DNA of 64,000 nucleotides from Poa pratensis (taxonomy: Eukaryota > Streptophyta > Magnoliopsida > Poales > Poaceae): assembly GCA_947311845.1 (NCBI GenBank), contig CAMZMU010000055.1:19464221-19528220 (forward strand). Reading direction: 5' to 3'. The position numbers and the translations under genes were made by a program. Below are positions 34,640-45,545 of the stretch, piece by piece. Positions within the stretch are counted from its first letter, which is position 1. Each line of letters opens with the position of its first letter. Under the pieces are notes generated by a model. The model searched no databases. It was not told where the DNA came from and saw only the letters and a program-made list of their open reading frames with translations.

Positions 34640-36420
34640 GGGGACTTCTTAGAGGAATGACGACAAGCTCAGAAGAGGGGTGTGATGGGGATGTAGCGAC
34701 ATTGTCAGTGGCGGGAAGTGCAAGGTGAGTTGGGATAAGGTTTGCCGCCCCAAGAAGATGGGTTGGCTCATGATTCTGAACCTAGAGAAATTCGCTAAGG
34801 CCCTTCACCTTCGTTGTATTTGGCTGGAGTAGACGGCACTGGACAAGCCTTGGGTGGCTCTGAAACCTCAAACGAAAGCGCGAAAATGCAACTTTTCCAA
34901 CACAGCTACTATGGTCGTAATTGGTAACAGGCTTAGGACTTGCGTCTGGTTCTCCCCTTGCTTAATGGCTCAACCGCAAGGGACGTCGCACCAAAGCTGT
35001 TTGAGGCCTCTAGGCATAAGAATAGGAAGGTCCACGACGTACTCATAAATTCCAGATGGATCTCCGACATCCGCGTGGAAATTTCACTATCGGCCATATT
35101 CTTCAGTTCGTCCACCTTTGGGGCCTCCTCGTAAGCATCACCCTCTCCTAGGCGTGGACGACTCATCACATGGACCCTCATGGCCGATGGTACCTACTCG
35201 ACAAAGTAGGAGCCTTGGGCACCTCCAAAATGTCATTTCTTCGCTTGGCTTGCTGTTAAGAGTAGGCCATGGACCTCAGACCATTTTTCCATCCGCGGCT
35301 GGCCTCACCAGGCGACTTGCCAGTTAGAGCATCTCCAGCAGCTCCGCTACATGGACATCTAAACGAAATATAGAGGACCGAGGCCCAAAAACAGTCTCCA
35401 GCAGCCCATCTATATGGTCATCTATCGATAGATGTCCCCCCAGGTCCCGGATGCGTCATCCACATCTGGGGGACGGAGCGAGGATCATCCACAGCTACCG
35501 CTCGCTCGCTCGCGTCCCACGCACATCCGGACGTTGCAGGCGACGAGAAGGACTCCGGTGCGACTCCCCGACTCGCCGTCCCAAGGTAATTTCTGCCCTT
35601 TTTTCGATTTGACACAAGAATAGGATGGGGCCGCCGCCGGATTCGATCCAGGCAGCTTGGGTCGCGCCGCCGGATTCGATCCAGGCAGAGGAGAGGGCGG
35701 CAACCGGATTTGATCCAGGAAGAGGAGAGGGCGGCGGCCGGCGAGCTGGGGGTGGTGCTGGGGAAGAGGAGTGGATGAGGAGAGGGCGGCGGCCAGTAAA
35801 TTTTGGATAGACACTAAATTATGTTGTTTATTTTAGATGGACAATTCAGGGATGAACAACTCACAGATGCAAAGCGATGGATCTTTTCTGGACATGATGA
35901 ATATGGGTTCGGTGACATGGATTGGGGTGACACACAACAATATAGCCCTACTGGGGAACAAGTTACGATGCCAAATGAAAATATATCCATTCAAAAAATA
36001 GAGCCGTTGGAAAAAAAACTGTTGAATGGTAGTTATAGGATACTATTAAAATATATGAGAGAGAATATAGATGTCGTGGATATAGATGTTCTACTGGAAA
36101 ACTGGGGACATCCAAAAAGAAATCTTTTTAGATGATCCTCTATATGGAGATATAGAGGACCAAATTTGGATGAGCTGCTGGAGATGCTCTTATGCAGATG
36201 CCAACTATAAACTGCCAGACACATTTTGTTCGAATCTAGATATTCGAGGAGGATCTGGGCGGCTAATTGGCTCTCCTGCCTGAACTTGCTTCCCCACCTC
36301 AGCTTCGGCAGGCCGACGGTTCTCCAGTACTAGCAAGCCTTGGCATCTACGCCATCCTCCTCCCCAATGGGTCTCAAACTACCATCGCTGAAGGTGAATA
36401 CTTATAGTGCTCCATGGTAA
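34640..36420 (+). mobile_element. Degenerate LINE ORF2 fragment, split by a Harbinger element
   Basis: Plus-strand pieces in changing frames match the region after the RT palm and the zinc-finger end of a plant LINE: LNGSTARDVAPKLFEASR and INSRWISDIRVE (34,960-35,080), FFAWLAVKSRPWT near 35,240-35,280, then, beyond the insertion, TARHILFESRYSRRIW (36,210-36,260). Many stops are present. The two sides join in sense across 35,327-36,189, which shows the insertion came later. Confidence 0.75.
35327..36189. mobile_element. Harbinger-type element, TSD TTA
   Basis: TIR GAGCATCTCCAGCAGCTC is matched by the inverted right end (GAGCTGCTGGAGATGCTC), flanked by TTA at 35,324-35,326 and 36,190-36,192. 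The 863-bp interior has short frames on the plus strand (for example 35,821-36,135) without a recognised domain. It interrupts a dead LINE precisely. Confidence 0.88.
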
Positions 36421-36746
36421 GTCGAGGCCTCAGTTTGTTTCAATCCTCCTACAAAGAACAAAGTTCCAATTTGGTAACACAATAGCAATAGCAAATGTGT
36501 GACCTTTAGCACTCGTGGAAGGCGATAGAAGCTTTGCTAGGCCAAGAAACTCCGTCACTGCGTCAAGGCCATGTCAATATCAATGCGTATCTTTTCGGGA
36601 AAATATCAGTACGTATTAGGCTATCAGCTGAACTGCTGAAGCTATCAACATTCAGAAGATAATTCATTTATTTATTGCACCAACCAAACACGTGCCTATG
36701 ACACAAGAAAATTAGAAGAACAGCTTAAACGGGAACACTACACAGG

Positions 36747-37505
36747 CTAATGAACTGGGCAACTTCGACGGACGATTACTCGACGGGGATCATGACCTCG
36801 TTGGTGCGCAGCGGCGGGAGCGTCCACGGCGGGTTGTAGCGAGAGAGCACGAAGGGGCCCGTGATGGCGTGCCCGTCCTTCTCCAGCGCCGCCTTGAGCC
36901 CCTCCACCTTCTCCGCCACTACCTTGTCCGGAGTGAGCCCGCTGAAGGTCACCACCCCGTACTTCCGCTCCCCGACCTCCCGCAGGCCGCAGCACCACCC
37001 GCTCGTCCGTCGGCCGCGGCGCCTCCTCCGCCTTGCCGTACTTGGACGGCAGCAGGAACTGCATCGTCACCTTCCCCGTCTGTTCCTCGCGGCCCTCCGC
37101 CGTGATCACCGGCGCCGTCATCGCCACAGGCTCGGGCTCGGAGGAGGTGATGACCGGCGCCGTCATGGCGATGGCCTCTGCCTTGCCGCCGCTACCGCCG
37201 GAGGTGATGACCGGCGCCATCATGGCGATCGGCTCGGCCTCGCCGGAGCTGACGACCGGCGCCGTCATGTCGATCTTCTCGGGCTTGGTGTTCTGCGGCT
37301 TGCCGAAGGCGCCGATGTAGTTGGCAAGAACCTGGAACCCGCCGTCGCGGTCGCCTTTCATCTCCTTGGGGTCGTAGGTCACCTCGGCGATGACGCACGG
37401 CGGGTACTTGCGGATCTCATAGCCGGCGCCGGTGTGGAGCACCTCGTGCTTCGGCGTCTCCACGATGATCTTCCCGAGCATCATCTTGCCCATCGCCAAA
37501 CCCAT
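36747..37505 (-). pseudogene. SOUL heme-binding protein with 7-bp frameshift (SOUL-b)
   Basis: It starts MGLAMGKMMLGKIIVET at 37,505 and matches SOUL-a and SOUL-d through GREEQTGKVTMQFLLPSKY and TDERVVLR, with four MTAPV-type modules. A 7-bp insertion (GCCGCAG repeated, near 36,982-36,992) then shifts the frame. The conserved C-terminal third (YGVVTFSGLTP..., YNPPWTLPPLRTNEVM) is still in the DNA but out of frame. The ancestral stop is at 36,776; the shifted frame ends at 36,747 with an unrelated basic tail. A 252-aa product could be made but lacks the conserved half-domain. Confidence 0.85.
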
Positions 37506-37618
37506 GGCGGGCTTCGAGCGCGTCGACCGGCGAGGTAGCTTAGCTTACTTCGAGCGAGTGGCAACAAAAGAAAGCTGGTGGAATCTTTCGGTGGATGTTG
37601 ATCCGGCTCGGTGGCTTC

Positions 37619-37629
37619 GGGTTTAAGAA
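37619..37629 (-). promoter_or_regulatory. Conserved TTCTTAAACCC core-promoter candidate, SOUL-b
   Basis: Same 11-mer and spacing (about 115 bp from the ATG) as in SOUL-a. Conservation between paralogs is the only evidence of function. Confidence 0.4.
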
Positions 37630-38157
37630 CTGTTGACTGATTGGAACGAGTGGATGAGGTGCGAGGCCGAGTTGCGGCGCGAGTTGCTCCACGGATGCGT
37701 TTCATTGTTGGCACATTTTTGTAGAGATTTTTCCTCCATAATCCGTCCTTTCATGTGCTCCTGCCATAAAAAAATTCTTCAAAAACAATATTTTTACAAA
37801 ATTCTGAGCGGATGTAGCCAATGGTGTATCCGACAAGGTGCAAAACATATTTTATATTTTGAGCAACATAAAAAGATCAAAGTATGGACTGAGTACCCAT
37901 ATTTTTCAATCTCTAAATTTTAACAGATTTTATCATTTTTGTGTAGATCATAATACAAATTATTTAAAATTTTATTTTACACATATATGGGATACATCAT
38001 TAGCTACATCTGAATTTATTTTCAGAATTTTTTGAATCTGATAATATAATTGTTGAATTTTGTAAACTTGTGGGAGAACCCAGATGAGACGGGACGAAGC
38101 GGTACGTCAGGTTCGATTTTCCCTCCCTTCCGGGTTAAGTGTGAAAACAAAATAACC
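37630..38157. other. SOUL-b upstream region and AT-rich flank
   Basis: The shared GTTGCTCCACGGATGCGTTTC block (about 37,683-37,703) is followed by an AT-rich stretch. That stretch (CAATGGTGTAT, TTTTGAGCAACA, CTCTAAATTTTA) resembles sequence at 43.1-43.5, 45.3-45.5 and 57.4-57.7 kb. Confidence 0.5.
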
Positions 38158-39138
38158 ATGGGGGCGTTTGGTAGCCTATATTAACTTTTGAGTTCCGTGG
38201 GGGCAGACCCTCCAGGGCCAGGTCTAGCAAGTTCACCCTCTCGGCCATGTTGTCCAAGTTGTTTGGTAGCTTGCATGTCTTCAGGCCAGGGTCGACATAT
38301 GCAGCTGACCAAACAACATGCTTGTGTTTCCTGTGATAGTTAGTCTCACCTTCTTCCAAATGGGTGGAGTTACCTCCCATCACCATACTCGAACAGTTCT
38401 AAGTGACAGATACATGCCGAGCAGCCGCGGAGGTCGCCGGTGAAGAACGTGGCGAGCACGGCGACGGCGCGGACAGCGACGGCGAAGCTCGTCACCTAAT
38501 TTGTAGCGGCGGTGGCAGAGGTTGTCAGCGAAAAGATTGGTTAGCCTACTAGGTGCTGCTACAACGACGGCGAAACTCGTTGCCTAAAAAGACACGTACA
38601 ATAAGAACAATGTCTAAATACGATAGGACACAAGATCTACTCGTTTACGATCAACGAAACGAAAAACTTACAACAGAGTTGTGTCAAATGGTGATGCGAA
38701 GCTACTCCTAAAAGGAAATTTTAAACCGTCGATTTTGTGCGGTTAATTTGACAAAATTCATGTAAAAAGGCTTCAAAATTAGGAGTTAACAATTAACAAA
38801 AGTCAAAACCGATTGTCCGAATAGAACCACGTCATCAATGTGCATCATTTTCGTGTAGACCTTATTTTGAATCGAACAATGTAGTGTTGATTAGAAGGAA
38901 GATGATGAAGTAAGAATAAGGAGAGTGACCGAAAACACACTTCACGTGCAAGATTGGAGCGCAGGAGAAAAGAACAAGCCAAGCCGGCTAGGCACGGTCG
39001 ATTCGAGCGTGCCGAGGAGGCCAGGTTTTTCGTTGACCATTGCGGCTGGGGGCCTGGCCGAGGATCTCATGCAGGCATCACCGTGTGGTTGCAGCTGGCG
39101 GGCCTAGTCCAGCCTCTTGCAGGCTACCAAATGCGCCC
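38158..39138. mobile_element. TIR transposon, non-autonomous (family member 2)
   Basis: The left end GGGGGCGTTTGGTAGCCT and the inverted right end AGGGCGCATTTGGTAGCCTG are imperfect TIRs of about 18 bp. ATG flanks both sides and may be a 3-bp duplication. The interior shares a block (CAAAATTCAT through ATTTTGAATC..., 38,750-38,930) with 49,185-49,360. No transposase frame is seen. Confidence 0.65.
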
Positions 39139-39461
39139 TATGTAAACTTTTAGGGTCGAAGTGAGTAACAAACAGTATGTAGGATAAATAGTACGCAAGA
39201 TCAGCTTGATCAGCTCGCTCTCTCAACTTGTACGGCTTTTCCTAAGACTGCTATGTTCATATTGATGATCGGTGTGTTCTGTTTATATCGATTGAACAAA
39301 ACTATACTACTTAAAAAAATGCTACGATTATTTCCATCGAACCATGGCAGAAAAGTAGATGATATTTATTAATGAGTTTCAGTACTGATATCTAAATTGC
39401 TACCACATGACTTGATCAACCTAAACAAATCAATATTAAGACAAAAATCTTTTAAGTTCTA

Positions 39462-39525
39462 CTCCCTCTGTTCGAAAAAGTATGTCACTAAAATAAATGT
39501 ATCCAGCACATGGAGATGGAGGAAG
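39462..39525. mobile_element. Internally deleted Stowaway MITE
   Basis: CTCCCTCTGTTCG and an inverted, decayed GGAGGAAG end, flanked by TA at 39,460-39,461 and 39,526-39,527. It is only 64 bp. Repeat copies D and E lack it at the same place, which confirms insertion. Confidence 0.65.
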
Positions 39526-39779
39526 TAGGACAGTGACTATGGATGCTCATTCCTGTATCTAACTGCTCATGGAGGCTTTCCATGGCATCTCGAACCTTGG
39601 ACATGGATGGTCCGGCACATCCCTGTCACCGGCGTTCGTACCATCACGCTCGACTCTCGTATCTAGCCTAACAACTTCATTTGTTTACTTTGACTACACT
39701 GTGGTGTCTTTCTATGTTAGGTTCGGGTTACACTTTTTTGACTCTACCATCCAAACCTTCAACTAATAAAAATGTGGCC

Positions 39780-41004
39780 GGAGATCGGTCATCACAACTT
39801 TGAGCCGGAAAAACCTAACCCGCTCCCCACCGCGCCGCCAGCCCTCCCCCCCCCCGTCGGATCCGATCGCCGCCACTGCCGCCGGCCCTCGCCGCGGCGG
39901 CGGCGGGCCCAGCCGTCGTAGGTGGTCTGGGGGTGGACGCGGGTGACCGGCGCCTCGATCTGCAGGGGCGGAGATGGGCGCCTCGATCTCGCAGCGGGCA
40001 GGGCGGCGCCCTGACCGGGGTGGAGGTGGAGGTCCGCATCGGCGGCACTAGACGGGCGGCGGTGGTTGGGCTGGGGTGGTGTGGCTTCGCTCCTGCCGCC
40101 TGCCCATCTCCTGTCCACGGTGTCTCGGCCGGCTCCGATGGTGGATCGACCCTGCGCTGCCGCTCCTTACGCACCGCTGGTCTTGGCCCTCGGTTGCTCG
40201 GAGAGGTAGATTCCGCAGGTTGCCGGCGGGTGGCGAGGGGGCTTCTTGCTTGGCTTGAATAAAGGTGGTGGTCCTAGGGTTCCAAATCGTGAGAAGACGA
40301 AGATCTGCTTGACGCCGGTACCTTGATCTGGCAAGAGTGTCGAGTTTCGGAAGGCTCCGCCGGTGATCTTTCATGGGCTAATGTCTAGAGATTGCTGGAG
40401 CGGAGGGATTCGGTCACGCCGGAGGGAGCGGTGTGAAACTCTGCTTCTGTGCCATCATGGGCAAATCCATGGTGTAGTCAAATGCGGGAATGTCATGAAA
40501 ACTGAGATTAAAGGACTAGCAAATGGCGATTGGAGGCTCTGCGGCGATGAGGAACTTGCTTGGAGTTGCAGGAGGCGGAGCAGCGGCATGTTAGTGGGGG
40601 CAACATCACAGGTGAAGTTCAAAGTCCTACCTTTCAGGGTGAAAATCCAAGGCCTGGCCTTAATTGGTTGTGCCTGGCAATGCTCTTGCTGAAGACATTG
40701 TTTTGAGAGCGGGGACTATTATCTTCAGGGTGAAAACCCAAGGTCTGGCCTTAATTGGTTGTGCCTGGCACTGTTCTTCTTGAAGGCTTTGCTTTTGAAG
40801 ATTTGGACATCAGGTGGTGTCTTGGTGGTGGTTGTGCGGCTTCTGTAAGGACTGTAACTCTGTAGCGGGACTTTCTTTTTATTTCTTCTTCTTATTGTCT
40901 TTCGGCTGTGTGCATCCGTAATGGCTTTGGCTATTGCGTTGTTGCAGAGGCTGGGTGTAAATTTGTATCTCTGCGATATTAATATACATTCTTTATCTAA
41001 AAAT
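39780..41004 (+). mobile_element. Retroposon with GC-rich head, 11-bp target duplication
   Basis: AAAATGTGGCC flanks the element at 39,769-39,779 and 41,005-41,015. Copies D and E of the host repeat run through this site uninterrupted. The 1,225-bp element has a GC-rich 5' part with chance frames on both strands, an internal 91-bp tandem duplication and an AT-rich end (TTATCTAAAAAT). There is no recognisable protein. It is probably a LINE-mobilised non-autonomous element or a retroposed RNA. Confidence 0.8.
40635..40816. repeat. 91-bp tandem duplication inside the retroposon
   Basis: CAGGGTGAAAA(T/C)CCAAGG followed by CTGGCCTTAATTGGTTGTGC starts at 40,635 and again at 40,726. Confidence 0.85.
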
Positions 41005-43090
41005 AAAATGTGGCCATATAAGCTCATATCCGACGCCAATTCCAACATGAATGGTGGTGATTAAGAATGTGAAACACAAACTACTCATGTTTTGCACACT
41101 AATAATGTAGAGATTTATATGCACCTAGCTACAGACACTTCACTTTACGAGGAGAAAATAGAAACATCAGATAGGCGGAATTGGGGCAAAGTGAGACAAA
41201 TACGCAATAGGTGAACCAGACCAAAATAGAGGTGGAGACGGAGTCTGTAACTGCAACCACACCTTCTGTTTCAGTTATTTAGTATTTGTGCGTGTGTGCG
41301 GGGAAGAGGGGGGAGGGGAGGGGGATTGTTGCTTGAATGGTTGTAAAGGTAAGCCAATGAGTTTGATATATCGTTAACGATGGAGGGAAGATATCTATTT
41401 ATCATATCATATTGTCAATATCATACTTGATCCGGTTAGCTTGATATGTACTAAAATGTACATAACACGTACAAATTCGTAAGAAATGATAGAAAATGAA
41501 ATTACACTATATATCTTAATCTAATGCATGTTCCTATGTTATTTAGAATTTAGGAGCTGTTTGTATATTAATCAGACCACAAGAACCGTTTAGCACACTT
41601 GCTATATTCGATATTTCATATACATTTAATTTCATTAGAATATAATCAAAATATTACCTAAATATGCGATAAATTTTCCCTTGACCCAACTAATTGACAT
41701 CCAAAGTCTGACATGCCAAAGCCGGGCAAACCGATTTGGATCTGATCGCTAATCTTATAAGCTCTGGTTGCATGTCACCCGTAGTGTGGGCCCGACAATG
41801 ACAACCTTGACATTATTTTCTTTTTTCAAGTATTATTTGTAGTTTTTTCCACAATTAGTTTCAGAGTATTAACTAATGATCTTACATACTGAATGCGGCA
41901 ATGGCAGAGCACATGATCGACTCGGATTCGTTATTGGGGCATGTGTTGCAATGGGTGACCTTTCCCACAATCTTGTTTTTTTGTCGACTGCGAGAATACA
42001 ATTGAAGATCAATGATGGAAGCCAATGCTGTTTCTCATGACAATTGGTTGTCATGTTCCATCTTTGTTCTTTTTCTACCATAGGTCTTGATAGACTCATT
42101 GTGTCATTTTGTTGGAGAAACTGGGTGTATATTATATCATCTTGATGAAAATGTGTAATGATTATTTGAAGAAGGACAATATGAAGAGGTCTAAATGAGA
42201 TAATCAAGCAAAAAAAAAACTTCACTAACAATGTTATGTGTGTTCTACCTACTAGTGTAATCTAACTTCCCACGCGTTCAAGTCCTAAATCCCTCTTGTA
42301 TCTCTCATACATATTCCAACACCGTCTACTATTCTAACAACCATGCACATGTTCATTTACTTATGGATCAAGCCTTCAACCACCTATCTATTGCTCCTGT
42401 AGTAAATGCTCAACTAATTGATCTTCTTCAATCATATATATTGTATCGTAAAGTCCCAAAAATCCCAACACACGCATCCTCCTTTCCTTTGTACCATTAC
42501 AGCTACCATGTCTTAGCAATAGAAAATACATACTAATAGAATATGTGGAAGACCGAGACAAACTTTGAGAGATAATTCATGTTCGCAAGTGATTCCATAT
42601 GAGCAGCCTGTATGAGGAACCATGAGAGTAAGAGGCATCTGAAATGCCGATTTCACGGTAAGGTTAAGTAGATCGATAAGTGACTTGATAATTTCCCTTT
42701 ACTATAATCCAGTTGTCCCATATTCTTCTTGATTTGGTACCACTGCAATCATTGAAGATCCAAAATTCATTCGGTGGGATAAAATGACAATGATTCTTCG
42801 GTGAGAAAGAGGCGCTGTGAATATTCAGCGGCAATGGTGCTGTTAGGATGGGTGCATAGAACATATAATCACGATATATTATCTTTGTAATTAACATGAT
42901 TTGGGCGCAAGAATCTAGAGTCTGCTTTCATGGCCTCGTTTCATCTTCTTGGACTCTTTCTTTTTTTGAAAAGAGGGTAACCCAGCCTCTGCAACTACCC
43001 ATAAAACCCCTTTATTAATTCCTCCTTAGAGTCATAGGTCACCTTTTATTAGGTTGTTTAAAGTGTTTTGATTTGACACGCTCTCTCATG

Positions 43091-43688
43091 AAGAAAAAAG
43101 AGCCATATGTTCGAGTAGATTCATGCCTCCCACGTTCAAATGATCCTGTTATTTTTTTAAAAAAAATCGAGATTCATATTTAGGAGTTTTAATCAAATTG
43201 AAAAAATTCAGATGTAGTCAATGGTATATGCCACAAACGTATAAATTTTCATTTCCAATTACTTTGTATTTTGAGCTATACAAAAATGACTAAAGTGTAG
43301 ATCTGAGTATGCATATTTCGATATCTCTAAATTTTATCAGAGTTTGTCATTTTTTGTAGCCTATAATAAAAACAATTTTATATTGCGATTTTCCATGCTT
43401 ATAGGATTTATCATTGGTTATGTCTATATTTTTTTTAGAAATTTTGAAACATTTAAATCTAATTTTTTTTAATATTTTCTGTATCTGCTGAGCATACCAG
43501 AGTACTCAGTTTCTTCTCGAGCGATGCTAGGCCAATAAACTGTGTCAGTGCGTACATGGGCATGTCAATATCAATGGGTATCAGCTGAAGCTATCAACGT
43601 TCAGAAGATCATTCATTTATGGATTTATTGCACCAAGTAAACACGTGCCTATGACACAAGACCATTAGGAGAGCAGCTTAAACGGAAA
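43091..43688. other. SOUL 3'-flank copy (start of stub unit SOUL-c)
   Basis: It holds the ordered landmarks that precede SOUL-d: the AT-rich stretch, GAGTACTCAGTTTCTTCTC, GCTAGGCCAATAAACT, ATCAGCTGAAGCTATCAACG, ACACGTGCCTATGACACAAG and CAGCTTAAACGG. It leads to the truncated gene end at 44,164. Confidence 0.7.
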
Positions 43689-44072
43689 GGAATGAATGCC
43701 GCTGTTCGCATGGGTACCTGCACACCCTAGTTTGACCGAGTCGTATACGTCACGGAAAAAAAAGAATACTCAAGGGGGGCGGGGGATCTCAACATTAGAG
43801 TTGATAGTATTATCCAAAAGTATTTTGAAATTTTTTCAAATCATATCCCGGTTGTTATGATTATTTTTAAAAGTCAACGAAAAAAGTCAACGAAAAAGTC
43901 AACCCTAAAAAATGACAATCAAAAAAATATTTTTTCAAAATTCTGAAACCAGTTTTGTACACCAAAAATCCGTTCTCTACTAGAATATCAAGCTAAAACA
44001 GATATATATGGCTTACATCGCCGTATAATGCTATGGAGTGTAGCTACCACCATGAGTAGTAAAACACCTCTC
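43689..44072. mobile_element. 384-bp insertion with 10-bp target duplication
   Basis: TAAACGGAAA occurs at 43,679-43,688 and 44,073-44,082 and only once at this place in the other SOUL 3' flanks. A 9-11-bp duplication suggests a Mutator-type MITE. The ends show only weak inverted similarity around CATGG(T)GGTA, so the class is unsettled. There is no coding capacity. Confidence 0.65.
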
Positions 44073-44082
44073 TAAACGGAAA

Positions 44083-44182
44083 ACACTACACAGTCTAATG
44101 TAATCGCACACTGATCACCAATAGGGCGCCGCGGTCACTGAACTGTGCAACTTCGATGGATGATCACTCGACGGAAATCATG
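44083..44182 (-). pseudogene. SOUL 3'-end stub (SOUL-c)
   Basis: Only the 3' flank and the last six codons of a SOUL gene remain. On the minus strand the sequence reads into a TGA at 44,164-44,166, preceded by GTCGAG-type codons as in SOUL-d. At CATG (44,179-44,182) it jumps into the middle of the spacer repeat. The rest of the gene and its promoter are gone. Confidence 0.8.
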
Positions 44183-45545
44183 TGTTGCAATGGGTGACCT
44201 TTTCCACAATGATGGAAGCCAATGCTTTCGGTCATGACAATTGGTTGTCATATTCTTTTTTCTATCTTTGTCCTTTTTTTACCATCGATCTTGATAGACT
44301 AGTAATGTCAGGTCGTTGGAGAAACTGGGTGTAAAATGCATACTCTTGATGAATTATTGTAGTGCTTATTTGAAAAAGGACAATATTAAGAGGTCTAAAT
44401 GATACAATCAAGACAAAAACATTTCGTTTAATAATATATGTGTGTTTTACCTACTAGCGTAATCTAAATTCTCACTTGCTTTCAAGTCCTAAATCCCTCT
44501 TGTATCTCTCATGCATACTCCAACACTGTCTACTATTCTAACAACCATTTACAGCCTTCAACCACTTCTCTTTTGCCGTTGTAGTAAATGCTCAACTCAT
44601 TGATCTTCTTCGATCTTGTATCTTGTATCGTAAAATCCCCACAGTCCCAACACATGCATCCTCCTTTGTACCATAACAGCTACCATGTCTTAGCAATAGA
44701 AATACATAGTAATAGAACCTGTGAAAGATTGAGACACAATTAGAGAGAAAATTCATGTTTGCGAGCGATTTTGTATGAGCAGTCTAGATGAGGAACCATG
44801 AGAGTGGAAGGCATTTGAAAAGCAGATTTCACCATACGTTTAAGTAGGTCTATACGTGACTTGATAATGTCCCTTTACTTTAATCCAGTTGTCCCATATT
44901 TTTCTTGATTTGCCACCACGGGCAACCATGAAAGCACTGGAGCAATGATTCTTCCGAGAGCAAGAGGCTCTGTGATGATTTAGCGGAAATGGTGTTGCCG
45001 GGATGAGAGCATAGCACTTATAATCACGATATATTATGTCACTGCAAAGTTGTTATTAACATGATTTTGGTGCAAGAATCTAGAGTCTGCTTTAGTGGTC
45101 TCGTTTCATCTTCTTGGAAGCATTTTTTTCTTCGAAAGAAGGCAACCCCGGCGTCTGCAACAATGCATAGAACCCCTTTATTAATTCTTCCTTGGTGTCA
45201 TAAGTCACCCTTTATTAGGTCGTTTAAAGTGTTTTGATTTGACACGCTCTCTCATAGAGAAAAAAGAGCCATCTGTTGGAGTGGGGATTCCTGCCTCCCG
45301 AATTCCACTGATTAAGCCTCTTAGCAGTGCTTATGTTGTTTTAAAAAAATCAAATTCATATTTAGTAGTTTAAAACAAAATTGAAAATGCTTCAGATATA
45401 GTCAATGGTATATACCACAAACGTATAAATTATCAGTTTCAGTTACTTTTTAATCTGAGATAGACAAAAAACGACAAAAGTGTAGATCCGAGTATGCATA
45501 TTTTCAAATCTCTAAATTTTGTCAGAGTTTGTCATTTTCCTAATT
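44179..45545. repeat. Copy C of the SOUL-spacer repeat, 5'-truncated
   Basis: It begins at CATGTGTTGCAATGGGTGACC, equivalent to about 41,939 in copy B, and runs on to the AT-rich flank. A further deletion of about 46 bp relative to copy B lies near 44,210, between two CAAT repeats. Confidence 0.75.

Larger units (their letters stand above)
31367..36535. other. 5.2-kb block inserted in the SOUL-b 3' flank
   Basis: In the SOUL-d unit, TTTCTTCTCGTGCAAG runs directly into GCTAGGCCAA (about 57,735). Here the two halves are separated by this block. Its left edge carries TTTACTACTCATGGTAG, also present inverted at the end of the 384-bp insertion at 43,689-44,072. Apart from the LINE and Harbinger at its right end I see no genes. 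A short CACATG microsatellite lies near 33,718-33,738. Confidence 0.5.
39160..43090. repeat. Copy B of the SOUL-spacer repeat
   Basis: It begins with SOUL-upstream sequence (GATCGGTGTGTTCTGTTTATATCG at about 39,262). It then follows the same order as copies C-E: TTCAGTACTGAT, a CGGCGTTC...CTAGCCTAACAACTTC block, AGACCAAAATAGA, GATATGTA, CATGCCAAAGCC, GCGGCAATGGCAGAGCACATG, AGTAAATGCTCAACT, GGTAGGTCGTTTAAAG-type end. A Stowaway remnant and a 1.2-kb retroposon interrupt it. It has no protein-coding capacity. Confidence 0.75.

Noticed and set aside
35821..36135. 104-codon frame in the Harbinger element as a transposase
   Set aside because: No DDE or Myb-like signature, and far too short. It may be chance or a captured scrap.
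36747..37505. SOUL-b as an intact 252-aa gene
   Set aside because: The apparent openness after the 7-bp insertion is a chance frame; the conserved C-terminal residues lie in another frame.
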